This document shows positions 18,051 through 27,423 of a stretch of DNA of 64,000 nucleotides, one piece after another. This stretch comes from Desulfomarina profundi (lineage in GTDB: Bacteria; Desulfobacterota; Desulfobulbia; Desulfobulbales; Desulfocapsaceae). Every line of letters starts with the position of its first letter. The first letter of the stretch is position 1. The notes under the pieces are model-generated. The model saw only the letters and a list, made by a program, of their open reading frames with translations. It had not been told where the DNA came from and searched no databases. A program made the position numbers and the translations under genes. The DNA lies in contig NZ_AP024086.1 in NCBI RefSeq assembly GCF_019703855.1, positions 2,686,501 to 2,750,500 of the forward strand. The letters are read 5' to 3'.

Positions 18051-18758
18051 ATGCGTCTACGGTTGCAGATAGTTTTACCAGTCATTCTGCTTTTTCTATA
18101 TTCTGCTGTAATCTGCTATTCGTTTACCTTTTCAGAATATGAAAAACAGGAAAGTGATTCCCGGAATAATAAAACGAGCAGCCGTCAACTCCTGTCCACG
18201 CTTTCCTGTCCTGCTTCCCTGACCAACAAGAAAATTGCCACGATGATCGGCGAACAGCATCGGGACGATTACAAGGGATATTATGGAACTGTCATCACCA
18301 TTGGCGAGCCCGACTGGGACAGAAGATTCGGCACAAAAAAACAGGTCTATGGTCCCCTGATGGCTCAGCTTAACCAGGGTTTCAGCAAGCTCGGCCTTAA
18401 AACCTATACCAGCGCTGAAATCAACAGCCAGATTGCCAGGGCCGAACAGGAAGCCTTTCTCAATAACGATACGGAAGGCGCGCTCACAGCCGCAAAACGA
18501 TTACAGGCTGATTTTCTTGTCAAGGGAATCATCTCAACCAGGACTCAGACAAATAAGGTCATTAAAATCGAAGAGGTCTTTGTCACAATCAGTCTGACAC
18601 TGTATGATAAAAACGGTACCCAGCTTTCCACAGCCCAGGTCAAAAAGGCTGTCTTTTCGGATACAGACACCCTGGGCACCGTTCAATCCCTGGTCAAAGA
18701 GCAATCATATGCAATCGTATATCAACTCTTTAAAGATTATTGCCGGGAGGCAAATTGA
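18051..18758 (+). CDS. Secreted protein of unknown function, CsgG/FlgO-like fold suspected
   Basis: This is a 235-residue protein. The frame is open from 17964, but ATG 18051 is preceded by GGGGGAGAAG and begins a signal peptide (MRLRLQIVLPVILLFLYSAV), while upstream codons lie in a repeat. The body (VKGIISTRTQTNKVIKIEEV and similar) has the alternating beta-strand pattern and 'lineage of parameters' layout of FlgO/CsgG-N-type envelope proteins, but I cannot name the family with certainty. It ends four bases before the next start, so it is co-transcribed with the FlgT-like and CsgG-like genes. A joint role in an outer-membrane assembly is inference. Confidence 0.6.
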   Translation: MRLRLQIVLPVILLFLYSAVICYSFTFSEYEKQESDSRNNKTSSRQLLSTLSCPASLTNKKIATMIGEQHRDDYKGYYGTVITIGEPDWDRRFGTKKQVYGPLMAQLNQGFSKLGLKTYTSAEINSQIARAEQEAFLNNDTEGALTAAKRLQADFLVKGIISTRTQTNKVIKIEEVFVTISLTLYDKNGTQLSTAQVKKAVFSDTDTLGTVQSLVKEQSYAIVYQLFKDYCREAN

Positions 18759-18762
18759 TTTT

Positions 18763-20127
18763 ATGAAACTTCAAACCAGCACTTTTCCATCCTGTTCCAT
18801 TTCTTCAGCCGGAGTGATGCTTTCAATCCTGGCAGCACTTGTTTTTTTCGCCTCGAACCCGGCCCGGGCCATACAGCCGCCGGAAACAATCATTGTTTCC
18901 GCAGAAGGCCTGGCAGATCCGGCTGCTGAGCAGTACCAGCGTGACAAGGGACTGATGATTGATGACCTGCGCCGGGATGCAAGGCGACAGGCGATAGAAA
19001 AAGCGGTGGGTGTCTATGTGGAAAGTTCAACCCTGGTTGAAAACTATCTCCTTATAGAAGACAAGGTTCTCTCAAGATCAAAAGGTCTGATAAAACAAAT
19101 TCTGGAGCAGTCATCTCCCCGCCTGGGTGAGGATGGACTCATGCATATCAAAATCAAAGCGGAAGTTTTCATCGGTGAAGTCAGAGATGCACTTGATTCA
19201 CTTTCCCGACAGAGCCGGATAAGCCTGATACGGCAGCACGGCAACCCCACGATATCTGTTGCCATAGTGGTAAAAGATGCAAAAAGAGGAAGCCAGGCAG
19301 CAAAAGAGAACTCAACAATTGCCGAAAATATCCTCAAAGACCGGTTTGTTCATTTTGGCTACAGGGTCTGGTCGGAAGAATATACAAAAATCCTCCAGCG
19401 GGGGCTGAAATCAAAACGTGGAGGACGGAGAATAGCCGATTTTTCCGTCATCGGGGAGGCCAAGTTCAAGACAAATTCAATTACACTCAAGGCCTCCGGG
19501 CTGACCATCACCAAGCATATCCTCACTTCATGGACAGTAAAATGCATTGATAATCATACGGGTGAAGAAATCTATTTCAATAACAAGGTTCCCAGGCATA
19601 AAAGCTGGTCCGATGAAGATCAGGCCTTGGAAGATATCGGCATGCTGATCGGTAATGAATTTACAAAGGATTTCTTTGAGAACCAGTTGATGAAACCGTC
19701 ACGCCTCTACCAACTGCAGTTGACCGGACTTCCCGATTACGATACGGCCCTGCTCTTCCAGGAAGAATTTATCGGTCTCCGTTCAATCCTGAACGCCGAG
19801 CTTGTAAATTTTGAAGCTGGGGGGCTCTCCTTCTTTGAAGTCGAATGTACCGGCAGCGGCAGCAATTTTGCCCAGATTGTCAACAATGCCATAATCAAAC
19901 CGATTAATAAAAAACTTGACGGTCCCAGGCTCAAACTCATCTCTCAACATGGCAATGTCGTGACAGTTGATGTTGATCCCGGGAAAGAGGCGGGAGGATT
20001 GCAGGAAGCAATCCTGTCCACCCCTCCTGCATCCCTTGCAGCTGCTCCACCTGAACGTATAAAACAATTAATACAGAGTGCTGATTTACTGGAAAAAATA
20101 GTCAAAATGAACCCTGCCCTCAAGTAA
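18763..20127 (+). CDS. FlgT-like periplasmic protein
   Basis: This is a 454-residue secreted protein with a signal peptide ending NPARA before IQPPE. Residues about 60-130 match the FlgT N-terminal pattern: LRRDARRQAIEKAVGVYVES, then LVENYLLIEDKVLSRSKGLI. FlgT is known from Vibrio as a periplasmic flagellar H-ring protein, but this N-terminal domain is also found outside flagellar systems. No flagellar gene is present here. The middle (about 180-330) and C-terminal repeats are unassigned. The start ATG lies 12 bases after GGGAGG. It sits between two other secreted genes with which it probably works. Confidence 0.65.
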   Translation: MKLQTSTFPSCSISSAGVMLSILAALVFFASNPARAIQPPETIIVSAEGLADPAAEQYQRDKGLMIDDLRRDARRQAIEKAVGVYVESSTLVENYLLIEDKVLSRSKGLIKQILEQSSPRLGEDGLMHIKIKAEVFIGEVRDALDSLSRQSRISLIRQHGNPTISVAIVVKDAKRGSQAAKENSTIAENILKDRFVHFGYRVWSEEYTKILQRGLKSKRGGRRIADFSVIGEAKFKTNSITLKASGLTITKHILTSWTVKCIDNHTGEEIYFNNKVPRHKSWSDEDQALEDIGMLIGNEFTKDFFENQLMKPSRLYQLQLTGLPDYDTALLFQEEFIGLRSILNAELVNFEAGGLSFFEVECTGSGSNFAQIVNNAIIKPINKKLDGPRLKLISQHGNVVTVDVDPGKEAGGLQEAILSTPPASLAAAPPERIKQLIQSADLLEKIVKMNPALK

Positions 20128-20221
20128 TTGGACAAGATCATTTTGTTGCTTTTATGTCCGGTTTTATGCAAACAACCCTAAACAGACTTACTCAAAGTCA
20201 AAACTCCCACAGGAGGCTCAT

Positions 20222-21007
20222 ATGAGAAACAGTTTTCTTGCCTTTATGTCACTGACAATTTTTTCCCTTTCCGTCTTTCTATCCGGTTGTGTTCCCACCA
20301 GCACAGGTGCCGGCGGATCGGCATCTCTGCAGGCCAATAAAACAGCTGATCAGAGTTTATACAAACCCGTTAATTATGCCAATGCAAACAAAAAAGGACC
20401 GACGGTCATCGTCCTTCCTGGAAAAATAAAAAACAGCAATGCCTCATTTACCCAGAAAGTCACACCAAATAATATTGCCGATTTTGCTGAAATTGAGCTG
20501 AGTAATGCCAACTTCAAGGTTCTTGAGCGAACGGATCTCGGTCCCATGTTGAAAGAAGTCGAACTGGCTGTAAGTATGGGGAATCCTTCAGCCCTACAGA
20601 AATTCAAGCGTGGTAAATTCAAGTCCACAAAATGGTTTATAAAGTTTGATATCCTCAAGGCTGAAAAAGTGGCCGCGGCCGGACAGGGCTTTGACGGTGC
20701 TGCAATCGGCTCCATTTTCGGCTCTGTCGTGGGTGGCCTGACCGGAACAGTGGGGTCAACAACTATCAGGTCAGCAAAGGCAAGCGAAGATGCAGCAGTA
20801 TGGATTATCGGTTTACGTTATAAAATTGTCGATGCTTCTACAAGTGAACAGGTTGCCACAGGATACGTGGAGAAGAAAATGGAAACCGGCAAGAAAACCC
20901 AGGGTCTTCTCGGAATATCTGGAAATGCTGAACAGCTGACAACTCTTGATACCATAGTACAACGTCTGGTGCAGGAGGCAGTTGTAAAAATAGATCAGAG
21001 GAAATAG
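20222..21007 (+). CDS. CsgG-like lipoprotein
   Basis: This is a 261-residue protein with a lipoprotein signal peptide: lipobox LSGC at residues 20-23, after MRNSFLAFMSLTIFSLSVF. The domain resembles the CsgG family: VIVLPGKIKN, FAEIELSNANFKVLERTDL and a glycine-rich GAAIGSIFGSVVGGLTGTVG hairpin. In curli-type CsgG this fold forms an outer-membrane channel; whether the glycine-rich hairpin spans the membrane here is unknown. AGGAGG precedes the start by six bases. A strong terminator follows. It closes the FlgT/CsgG-like cluster. Confidence 0.7.
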   Translation: MRNSFLAFMSLTIFSLSVFLSGCVPTSTGAGGSASLQANKTADQSLYKPVNYANANKKGPTVIVLPGKIKNSNASFTQKVTPNNIADFAEIELSNANFKVLERTDLGPMLKEVELAVSMGNPSALQKFKRGKFKSTKWFIKFDILKAEKVAAAGQGFDGAAIGSIFGSVVGGLTGTVGSTTIRSAKASEDAAVWIIGLRYKIVDASTSEQVATGYVEKKMETGKKTQGLLGISGNAEQLTTLDTIVQRLVQEAVVKIDQRK

Positions 21008-21015
21008 TAAACCGG

Positions 21016-21046
21016 GGCCGACCCGAAAGCATAAGGGTCGGCCTTT
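21016..21046 (+). terminator. Intrinsic terminator after the FlgT/CsgG-like cluster
   Basis: GGCCGACCC (21016-21024) and GGGTCGGCC (21035-21043) form a 9-bp perfect stem with a 10-base loop, followed by TTT. It lies eight bases after the CsgG-like stop codon. Confidence 0.8.
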
Positions 21047-21054
21047 AAATCAAA

Positions 21055-21302
21055 CCTAAATCCTGCACTTCGTCGGGAATAAAGAAAAAATATTTATACT
21101 GTATAAACAGATAATTATCATATCGCAGTAAGGGTTGGACCATTCACTATCCGAGTGAGATTGTTTTTTCTTTATTCCCTCGCCCTGCGGGATTGGAAAT
21201 TTTATCGAATCTGCTTCGTTATCAAGGGCTTGAAATATGTTAATACGTCTGCGCCTTTGATGCCTCGCATCTCCGGTAAACTTGCCAACTTCAGGATTTA
21301 GG
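21055..21302 (+). mobile_element. Non-autonomous repeat family A, copy 1 (248 bp)
   Basis: It starts CCTAAATCCTGCA and ends with AGGATTTAGG, preceded by two mismatches to the inverted repeat. The flanking 5-mers TCAAA (21050-21054) and CCAAA (21303-21307) look like a slightly diverged target duplication. The interior includes GAGTGAGATTGTTTTTTC and TTATCGAATCTGCTTCG, shared with copies 2 and 3. There is no coding capacity. It lies between the CsgG-like gene terminator and the end of aroA. Confidence 0.85.
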
Positions 21303-21324
21303 CCAAATTCATCCCTTCTCAATA

Positions 21325-22595
21325 TCAGTCGGTCAGAAGAGCAAATCGCTCCCAGAAGTCCGGAAAAGATTTTGCCACACACTCCTCCCCACGTATTATC
21401 ACACCCGGTACCCGTAAACCGGCCACGGCCATACTCATTGCCATCCTGTGATCTTCATAGGTCTCAATCTCGGCACCTCTCAGGTTTTTGCCTCCATCAC
21501 CATGAATCACCATACGGTCTTCAAATTCCTCTGTCTTCACACCCAGTTTTCCAAGCTCTGTAACCACGGCGGACAACCGATCACATTCCTTGATGCGCAG
21601 ATGGGCAATATTATTTATTTCCGTTTTACCATGGGCAAAAGCGGCAACAACAGCCAGTGTGGGGACGACATCGGGCATATCCCCCATGTCCACAGTAATT
21701 CCCTCCAGCCGCTCACTGCCGTGCAGGGTGATTGTTTTACCCGAACGAACCACGTTACAACCCATCCGGCCCAGAAGGGGAACCAGCATGACGTCGCCCT
21801 GGAGAGAGGGAACAGGAACATTTTCAACGGTAACCGACCCACCTGTCACTGCGGCTGCTGCCCAGAAATATGAAGCATTGGACCCATCTCCTTCAATCTC
21901 GTATTCCCTTGGCCGGTAACACCCACGGGGCACAGTAAACCTGCTGAAATCAGGGGCAGCGTCCACTTCAATTCCAAAATCGGCCATCACGGCCAGGGTC
22001 ATGGCAACATACGGTTTTGAGAGTACCTCACCTTCCACACGCAGTTCAGCTTCTTTTCCGGCATAAGGCGCCACCAGTAAAAGAGAGGAAAGATACTGGC
22101 TGGATTTCCCCTCCGGCAGAATCGTAGTACCCCCTTCAATACCACCGGCTTCGATTTTAAGCGGCGGGCACCCGGTACCCTTCATGGAAGAAATATCAAC
22201 ACCCCAGCCTCTCAAAGCATCTATCAATGGATCAATGGGCCGGACATGCATCCTCTCGTCCCCGTCAATGATAAATCTTCCCCGACCAAGAGAAGCAACG
22301 GACGTGAGAAAACGGGTGGCCGTTCCGTTGTTACCGAGAAAAACGGGTTTCCCGTCCGATCTGATAACTCCCCCCGCCCCTCAACAAGCCAGTCATCCCC
22401 TTTTTCCATGGCGATTCCCATCTGTGCCAGAGCGCCTGAAGAATACTCTGTATCCTCACTTTCGAGGGGCCCGATCAGACGGCTCCTGCCATCCGCCAGG
22501 GCCGCTGCAATCAAGGCCCTCTGGGTCAGGCTTTTGGATCCGGGAACGGAGATAGTAGTTCTAATTTTTTTCTCGGCCGGCTGTATGATAATCAT
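21325..22595 (-). CDS. aroA: 3-phosphoshikimate 1-carboxyvinyltransferase (EPSP synthase), frameshifted
   Basis: EPSP synthase joins shikimate-3-phosphate and phosphoenolpyruvate in the chorismate pathway. The N-terminal frame (22224-22595) has the PGSKSLTQRALIAAALADG substrate loop. The second frame (21325-22251) has ERMHVRPIDPLIDALRGWGV and the C-terminal half (ECDRLSAVVTELGKLG; YEDHRMAMSMAVAGL). Adding one base at the C6 run 22370-22375 (G6 on the coding strand) restores GGVIRSDGKPVFLGNNGTAT across the joint. This gives 423 residues, the normal length. The enzyme is essential for aromatic synthesis, so a sequencing error is likelier than a true null allele. It lies downstream of pyrD on the same strand. 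Confidence 0.92.
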
Positions 22596-22617
22596 TGTTT
22601 TCGTTTCTCTTTTCTCG

Positions 22618-23577
22618 TTATATTTCTATTAAACCAACATCGAGTGCACCGATCAGACTTCTCACCGAAGGCAGTTTCTCCGCAGTCACGTAAGCACTGA
22701 TGCCTTCAACAACCTCCTCACTGGCCCTGGGATTGACAAAACTGGCTGTACCAATCTGAACAGCTGAAGCCCCGGCTAACAGGAATTCCAGGGCATCTTC
22801 GCTGTTTTCAATACCACCGATACCTATTACCGGGACAGAAACACATCCGGCGACCTGGTACACCATCCGCAGGGCAATCGGTTTAATGGCGGGCCCGGAC
22901 AGGCCACCAATGATATTCCCCAGAACCGGCTTTCTTGTTTTTACATCAACAGCCATGCCAATCAATGTGTTAATAAGTGAAATAGCATCAGCTCCTCCGT
23001 CTTCAACACTTTTAGCCATCACGGTAATGTCCGACACATTGGGAGAAAGCTTGACCATAACCGGCACATCCGCTCTCTCCTTGACAGCCTTTGTCACCGC
23101 CATTGCCATGGCGGGATCAGTCCCGAAAGCCACTCCTCCCTTTTTCACATTGGGGCAGGATATATTCACTTCAAGTCCGGCGACACCTTCAACTCCTGCC
23201 AGTTTTTCTGTGATTTCCCTGTACTCATCCAGGGAATCGCCGAGGATGTTGACTATTACAGGTATATTAAGTCCGGCCAGGTAGACCATTTTTTCCGCAA
23301 TAAATCTCTCAACACCCACATTCTGCAGGCCTATCGCATTGAGCATGCCACATGGAGTCTCAACAATCCTGGGTGGCGGGTTTCCTTGACGGGGATAGAG
23401 CGAAATACCTTTGACGATAACAGCTCCCAGCCGATGCAGATTCATCAACTGCTCAAATTCCCTGGCATAACCGAAGGTACCCGAAGCGGTCATGACAGGA
23501 TTGGCAATTGTCAGAGAGCCACCAATATTCACCCGAAGATCGGGTGCTGCATCCCGAGAATTGTTTACGAATTCCAT
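22618..23577 (-). CDS. pyrD: Dihydroorotate dehydrogenase B, catalytic subunit
   Basis: This 319-residue class 1B dihydroorotate dehydrogenase oxidises dihydroorotate to orotate in pyrimidine synthesis, passing electrons through the PyrK subunit. The FMN-barrel segments MTASGTFGYAREFEQL, LEVNISCPNVKKGG (with the class 1 catalytic Cys), MVKLSPNVSD, GGLSGPAIKPIALR and IGIGGI are present. Its start overlaps the end of pyrK by 13 bases, so the two are translationally coupled, as usual for the PyrDB-PyrK pair. Confidence 0.93.
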   Translation of the reverse strand: MEFVNNSRDAAPDLRVNIGGSLTIANPVMTASGTFGYAREFEQLMNLHRLGAVIVKGISLYPRQGNPPPRIVETPCGMLNAIGLQNVGVERFIAEKMVYLAGLNIPVIVNILGDSLDEYREITEKLAGVEGVAGLEVNISCPNVKKGGVAFGTDPAMAMAVTKAVKERADVPVMVKLSPNVSDITVMAKSVEDGGADAISLINTLIGMAVDVKTRKPVLGNIIGGLSGPAIKPIALRMVYQVAGCVSVPVIGIGGIENSEDALEFLLAGASAVQIGTASFVNPRASEEVVEGISAYVTAEKLPSVRSLIGALDVGLIEI

Positions 23578-24358
23578 ATCAGTTCCTCTGCGTCAAAAAC
23601 CGGCCCGTTCAGGCAGACATGGGCATATGTGCCCTTTTTGGTCTTTCTGCTACAGCCAAGGCAGGCCCCCATGCCACAGGCCATGACACTCTCCACCGAA
23701 ACCTGGCAGGGAATCGAGTGATTCCTGCACAATTGTCCAATCCTGGCCATCATCGGTTCCGGACCACAGGTATACACCATGCTCTTGCCGGAAAGCTCTT
23801 TTGCGTCAAGCAGATCAGTCACAAAACCTCCATGACCGAATGAGCCGTCATCTGTAGCTGTCAGAAGCCTCAGGCCAAACTCCCGAAAATCCTCCACCAG
23901 CGGTTCCACTTCAACCCTGCTGCGCCCTCCGAGAATAATCAGATCCCCGTTACATTCCCGTTTTTTTTTATAACGGCAAATTGATTTCGCCAGAAAAAGC
24001 ATAGGTGCAATACCCAGCCCTCCCCGATGAGAATGGAAGAACCCGATTTTTTAATCTGAAAACCTCGCCCGAGGGGGCCAAACAGGGAAACCGTTTCTCC
24101 GACCTTCACCCTTGCCAGCATATCAGTGCCCCGACCGACAACCTTAAAATATATCTGCAACTGCCCGGAAGAACTTGTCTGATGAATGGAAAACGGGCGT
24201 CGGAGCAGAGGATCCTTGCCCTGGCCAGCCTTGATCATGACAAACTGCCCGGCCCTGGCGACCCGTGCAATATCTGGAGAGCGAAATGTTATGCGATAAT
24301 TCTCAGATGAAAACTGTTCAACACGTAATACAGTTGTTTTTTCCTGGTATTGTGACAT
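23565..24358 (-). CDS. pyrK: Dihydroorotate dehydrogenase electron-transfer subunit, frameshifted
   Basis: PyrK carries FAD and a 2Fe-2S cluster and links PyrD to NAD. The frames 23939-24358 and 23565-24002 join at the C4 run 24022-24025. Adding one base turns LIGEGWVLH into the family sequence IGGGLGIAPMLFLAKS, giving 264 residues. The FAD-binding LRRPFSIHQ is in the N-terminal half. The C-terminal 2Fe-2S ligands are in VESVMACGMGACLGCS and a Cys near NGPV. It heads the pyrK-pyrD(-aroA) unit on the minus strand. The lesion fits the homopolymer pattern seen in six other genes. Confidence 0.9.
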
Positions 24359-24457
24359 AGTTATCGATACACTTGGGAGAGTTAATAAAACACCTGAATC
24401 ATATCAAAGAGCTTTTTCAGGTCTCGTGTTTTTACTCTATTACTTGAAATAATTCAC

Positions 24458-25243
24458 ATGATTTCTACTCCATTCCTCACGGCAGCGGCGGCTCTACTGG
24501 GCCTGGTAATCGGCAGTTTCCTCAATGTAGTTATTCTCAGACTCCCGCAGGAAGACAACTCCATAGTCTTTCCGGCTTCTCACTGTCCAGCCTGCAAAAC
24601 TCCTCTTGCATGGTATGAAAACATTCCGGTTTTCAGCTTTCTATTCCTGCGAGGTAAATGCGCTCATTGCCGGACCACCATTTCGTTCCAGTATCCACTG
24701 GTGGAAATACTGACGTCATTTCTGGCGGTTGCTGTTCTCAGGACATTTGGTCCTTCCCTGGAAGCTGCGGGATATTTTGTCTTTGCAGCAGCACTTCTGG
24801 TAATCATTTTTATTGATATCCATCACCAGATCATCCCTGATGTTATTAGCCTGCCAGGAATTATTCTTGGATTATTATTTTCATTTTTCAACCACCATCT
24901 CAAATGGCAGGACTCTCTGACAGGTATCATTCTCGGAGGCGGTGTTCTTTATTCGATTGCCCTCCTTTACTCGCTAATCCGCAAACAGGAAGGCATGGGG
25001 GGCGGGGATATCAAGCTGCTTGCAATGATAGGAGGATGGCTTGGCTGGCAGTCTCTCCCCTTTGTTATTTTTTTCAGTTCCTTCACTGGATCAATCGTCG
25101 GTCTGATTGCCATGAGATCACAGAAAAAAGGGGGCAGCACACGGATTGCCTTTGGTCCTTTTCTCTCCTGCACCGCTCTTATTTATCTCTTTTTTTTCAC
25201 ACAAATACTTGATTTTTATCGTTTTTATTTTTTCGGGCAATAA
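24458..25243 (+). CDS. pilD: Type IV prepilin peptidase (A24 family)
   Basis: This is a 261-residue inner-membrane enzyme that cleaves and N-methylates prepilins and pseudopilins. The zinc-binding CxxC pairs of the methylase loop are CPACKTPLAWYENIP and CAHCRTTIS. The two catalytic aspartates lie in FIDIHHQIIPD and GMGGGDIKL. About eight hydrophobic segments are visible. The family-typical start AAALLGLVIGSFLNVVILRL is intact. It is transcribed divergently from pyrK. Its substrates, for type IV pili or type II secretion, are not in this window. Confidence 0.92.
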   Translation: MISTPFLTAAAALLGLVIGSFLNVVILRLPQEDNSIVFPASHCPACKTPLAWYENIPVFSFLFLRGKCAHCRTTISFQYPLVEILTSFLAVAVLRTFGPSLEAAGYFVFAAALLVIIFIDIHHQIIPDVISLPGIILGLLFSFFNHHLKWQDSLTGIILGGGVLYSIALLYSLIRKQEGMGGGDIKLLAMIGGWLGWQSLPFVIFFSSFTGSIVGLIAMRSQKKGGSTRIAFGPFLSCTALIYLFFFTQILDFYRFYFFGQ

Positions 25244-25251
25244 AATCAAAG

Positions 25252-25893
25252 TTATTCTTCGGCCAAAATTGTTTGTGCCAGTTTTTTACCCAGGTCAAGA
25301 GCAATGAATGTCTGTTCCCTGTTATGTCCATACCCCGGATAACGCTTTCTGAACCATGAATTTTCCCTGCGCACCATCTTACCACGCAACTGCAGGATCA
25401 GTCCAATAGTCCGCCAAGGCTCCCGTATAAGATGGGTGAAGACTATCGGTGGTTCCATCCGTGCTCCGTATTTTTTCAGATGCCTTCTTAATTCCCAATG
25501 ATGTATTCGCCAGTATGCCCGACATGATATCAGAGGAATAACACACTCATCCCGTAACTCCTTGCCATACCGGTCAAGAAAATCGAGGACAGGGCCACTT
25601 GGATGATACGACCACGTGGGTCCGGCCAGGATAATCCTCGACCAGCAACCTGAAAACGTCTTTTCTACAGGTTTTATTTCAGAGCGCAGGCTGAAAAATG
25701 TCTGAATAGTGGCCTTGAGAAGATCATAGTAGGATTTGAAGGGGAAATCATAGGGCGACACGGGAGTCAACTGTTGAACGGTAACCTCAATGCCTTCACC
25801 TTCCAGACCTTCAATAATTCTATTAAGGAGTAATTTTGTCTGACCTGTGAAGGAATAATAAATTATGAGTACACGTTTTTTTCTCAATAGCAA
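25252..25893 (-). CDS. Flavodoxin-like protein
   Basis: This is a 213-residue protein. The N-terminal LIIYYSFTGQTK has the flavodoxin phosphate-binding loop (S/T-x-T-G-x-T-like), and GPTWSYHPSGPVLDFLDRYG matches the second FMN-binding loop. The C-terminal ~80 residues, rich in Arg and Trp, extend beyond a simple flavodoxin. Long flavodoxin-like proteins of this layout occur beside dialkylresorcinol-type genes, but no such genes are here, so no function is assigned. The start is a TTG, either 25893 or 25887, with a purine-rich AGAGAGAG stretch upstream. It converges on pilD. Confidence 0.6.
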   Translation of the reverse strand: MLLRKKRVLIIYYSFTGQTKLLLNRIIEGLEGEGIEVTVQQLTPVSPYDFPFKSYYDLLKATIQTFFSLRSEIKPVEKTFSGCWSRIILAGPTWSYHPSGPVLDFLDRYGKELRDECVIPLISCRAYWRIHHWELRRHLKKYGARMEPPIVFTHLIREPWRTIGLILQLRGKMVRRENSWFRKRYPGYGHNREQTFIALDLGKKLAQTILAEE

Positions 25894-25962
25894 CTCTCTC
25901 TTTTACCGTTATCATTAACCGTCCGACAGGATACTGGCCTCTAAGACATGCATCAGGATGCC

Positions 25963-26076
25963 TTGAATAATGAGATATTTTGTTCGAGTTCAGGAGCATA
26001 GAAAATAAAAAGCACAGCATATTAATTATATGTGAGCACTTTTATTTTCGTAGCAAGGATGAAATCGGGAAAAATA
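25963..26076 (+). repeat. Repeat family C, truncated copy
   Basis: AATGAGATATTTTGTTCGAG, followed by the internal palindrome AAAATAAAAAGCACAGCATA and its return arm, matches the 42218-42358 copy. The right terminal repeat is absent. Confidence 0.65.
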
Positions 26077-26182
26077 GCAGTTATTCAATGTGCCCATTAA
26101 CTGATTACGTGCAAAACTCAGCGTGATAAAACAGGAATATCCCCTGTCTGGCTGAGTTTCATGGGTAATCAGACAAATTTAA

Positions 26183-26221
26183 CAAAAAAAAAAGCCCCCG
26201 ACAAGTCGGAGGCTTTTTTTC
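26183..26221 (-). terminator. Intrinsic terminator of the dsr operon
   Basis: GCCCCCGACAAGTCGGAGGC (26194-26213) is a short stem-loop with one mismatch, flanked by A11 on the left and T8 on the right. It can terminate in both directions. It lies 20 bases after the dsrP stop. Confidence 0.8.
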
Positions 26222-26240
26222 TTTACTGTTTCTCTTTCTC

Positions 26241-27416
26241 TCAGGCTTCAACCTCGTGTTCCACGCCGATGGCGATCTTGTACAACAGCGTCACCAGGAG
26301 AAAACCTGTAGCCCATATACCCAGGGTAATCCCTATTTCATTGGCAGTAGGATAATACTCTGTAATTTCCTCTAGAGGGCTGACAACCAGACCGCCCATA
26401 ACAAAACCGAGTCCCTTGTCGAGCCAGAGCGCCACAAAGATCATTACACAGCCGATTCCGATCATAAGATCTGTTCCGGTTTTTCTTATTTTCATGTAAG
26501 CAAACAGTCCCAGACCACCAAAACAGAGCAGGACGGAACTCCACATAAAGGGAACAAGATTATTGTAGACATGCCCGTTATGCTCAAGCCCGAAGAAGAG
26601 GTATTCCAGTGAATGCTTATGGCCGGGAATATTGGAATAGTAGCCGACAAAGAACTCAAGCAGTACAAAGAAAGCGTTGATCAGAGCCGCATACATGATA
26701 ATTGTAGTCAGTTTGCTGATTGCCTCTTTACCCGCATCAAAATTAGCCACACGCTTCATAATAAGACATGCCACTACAATAAGAGCCGGTCCTGCCGCAA
26801 AGGCCGAAGCCAGAAAACGGGGCGCCGTAATAGCGGACAACCAGAAATGACGACCGGGAAGACCACAGTAGAGCATTGCTGTTACCGTGTGAATGGACAC
26901 GGCAAACGGAATGGAAACATATACAAAAATGTAAACCCATTTCGGAGGCTTAACCTGTTTACGCTCTGCGGTCAGAATAACCCAGCCGCATATGACATTG
27001 AGTCCCAGGTAACCGAGCAGAACCACCATATCCCAGAACAGCATGGAATTGGGGGTCGGGTGCAGTATCATATTCAGACCGCGCAACGGCTGCCCAATAT
27101 CTGCCATAATGAACATCAGGCACATTATGATTGATGCAATTGCCAGAAATTCACCGAGAATCGTGAGACGCCCGAACACCTTGTAATTATGAATATAGTA
27201 GGGCAGAACGAGCATCAACCCTCCGGCAGCAACACCGACAAGAAAGGTAAATTGAGAAATATACAATCCCCAGGACAGATCACGTCCCATTCCGGTCAAC
27301 CCCAAACCGAAGAGAAACTGCCTGATATAACAGATAGCTCCAACACCTATGAATGCGCACAAAACAGCGAGCCACATCCAGTAGCGAGAGTTTCCTTTAA
27401 ATACTTTTTCAATCAT
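26241..27416 (-). CDS. dsrP: DsrMKJOP complex membrane subunit DsrP (NrfD-like)
   Basis: This is a 391-residue, roughly ten-helix membrane protein of the NrfD/PsrC family, the quinone-reacting subunit paired with DsrO. It starts with a short cytoplasmic segment and a Trp-rich first helix. The conserved GMGRDLSWGLYISQFTFLVG and the final PTANEIGITLGIWATG are typical. The Dsr complex exchanges electrons between menaquinol and the DsrC persulfide/trisulfide during dissimilatory sulfur metabolism. It is the last gene of the operon, seven bases after dsrO and just before a terminator. Confidence 0.93.
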   Translation of the reverse strand: MIEKVFKGNSRYWMWLAVLCAFIGVGAICYIRQFLFGLGLTGMGRDLSWGLYISQFTFLVGVAAGGLMLVLPYYIHNYKVFGRLTILGEFLAIASIIMCLMFIMADIGQPLRGLNMILHPTPNSMLFWDMVVLLGYLGLNVICGWVILTAERKQVKPPKWVYIFVYVSIPFAVSIHTVTAMLYCGLPGRHFWLSAITAPRFLASAFAAGPALIVVACLIMKRVANFDAGKEAISKLTTIIMYAALINAFFVLLEFFVGYYSNIPGHKHSLEYLFFGLEHNGHVYNNLVPFMWSSVLLCFGGLGLFAYMKIRKTGTDLMIGIGCVMIFVALWLDKGLGFVMGGLVVSPLEEITEYYPTANEIGITLGIWATGFLLVTLLYKIAIGVEHEVEA

Positions 27417-27423
27417 GACATCC

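Noticed and set aside
18051-21007. Part of a flagellar operon
   Set aside because: Only FlgT-like and CsgG-like domains are present; no rod, ring, hook or motor genes lie nearby.
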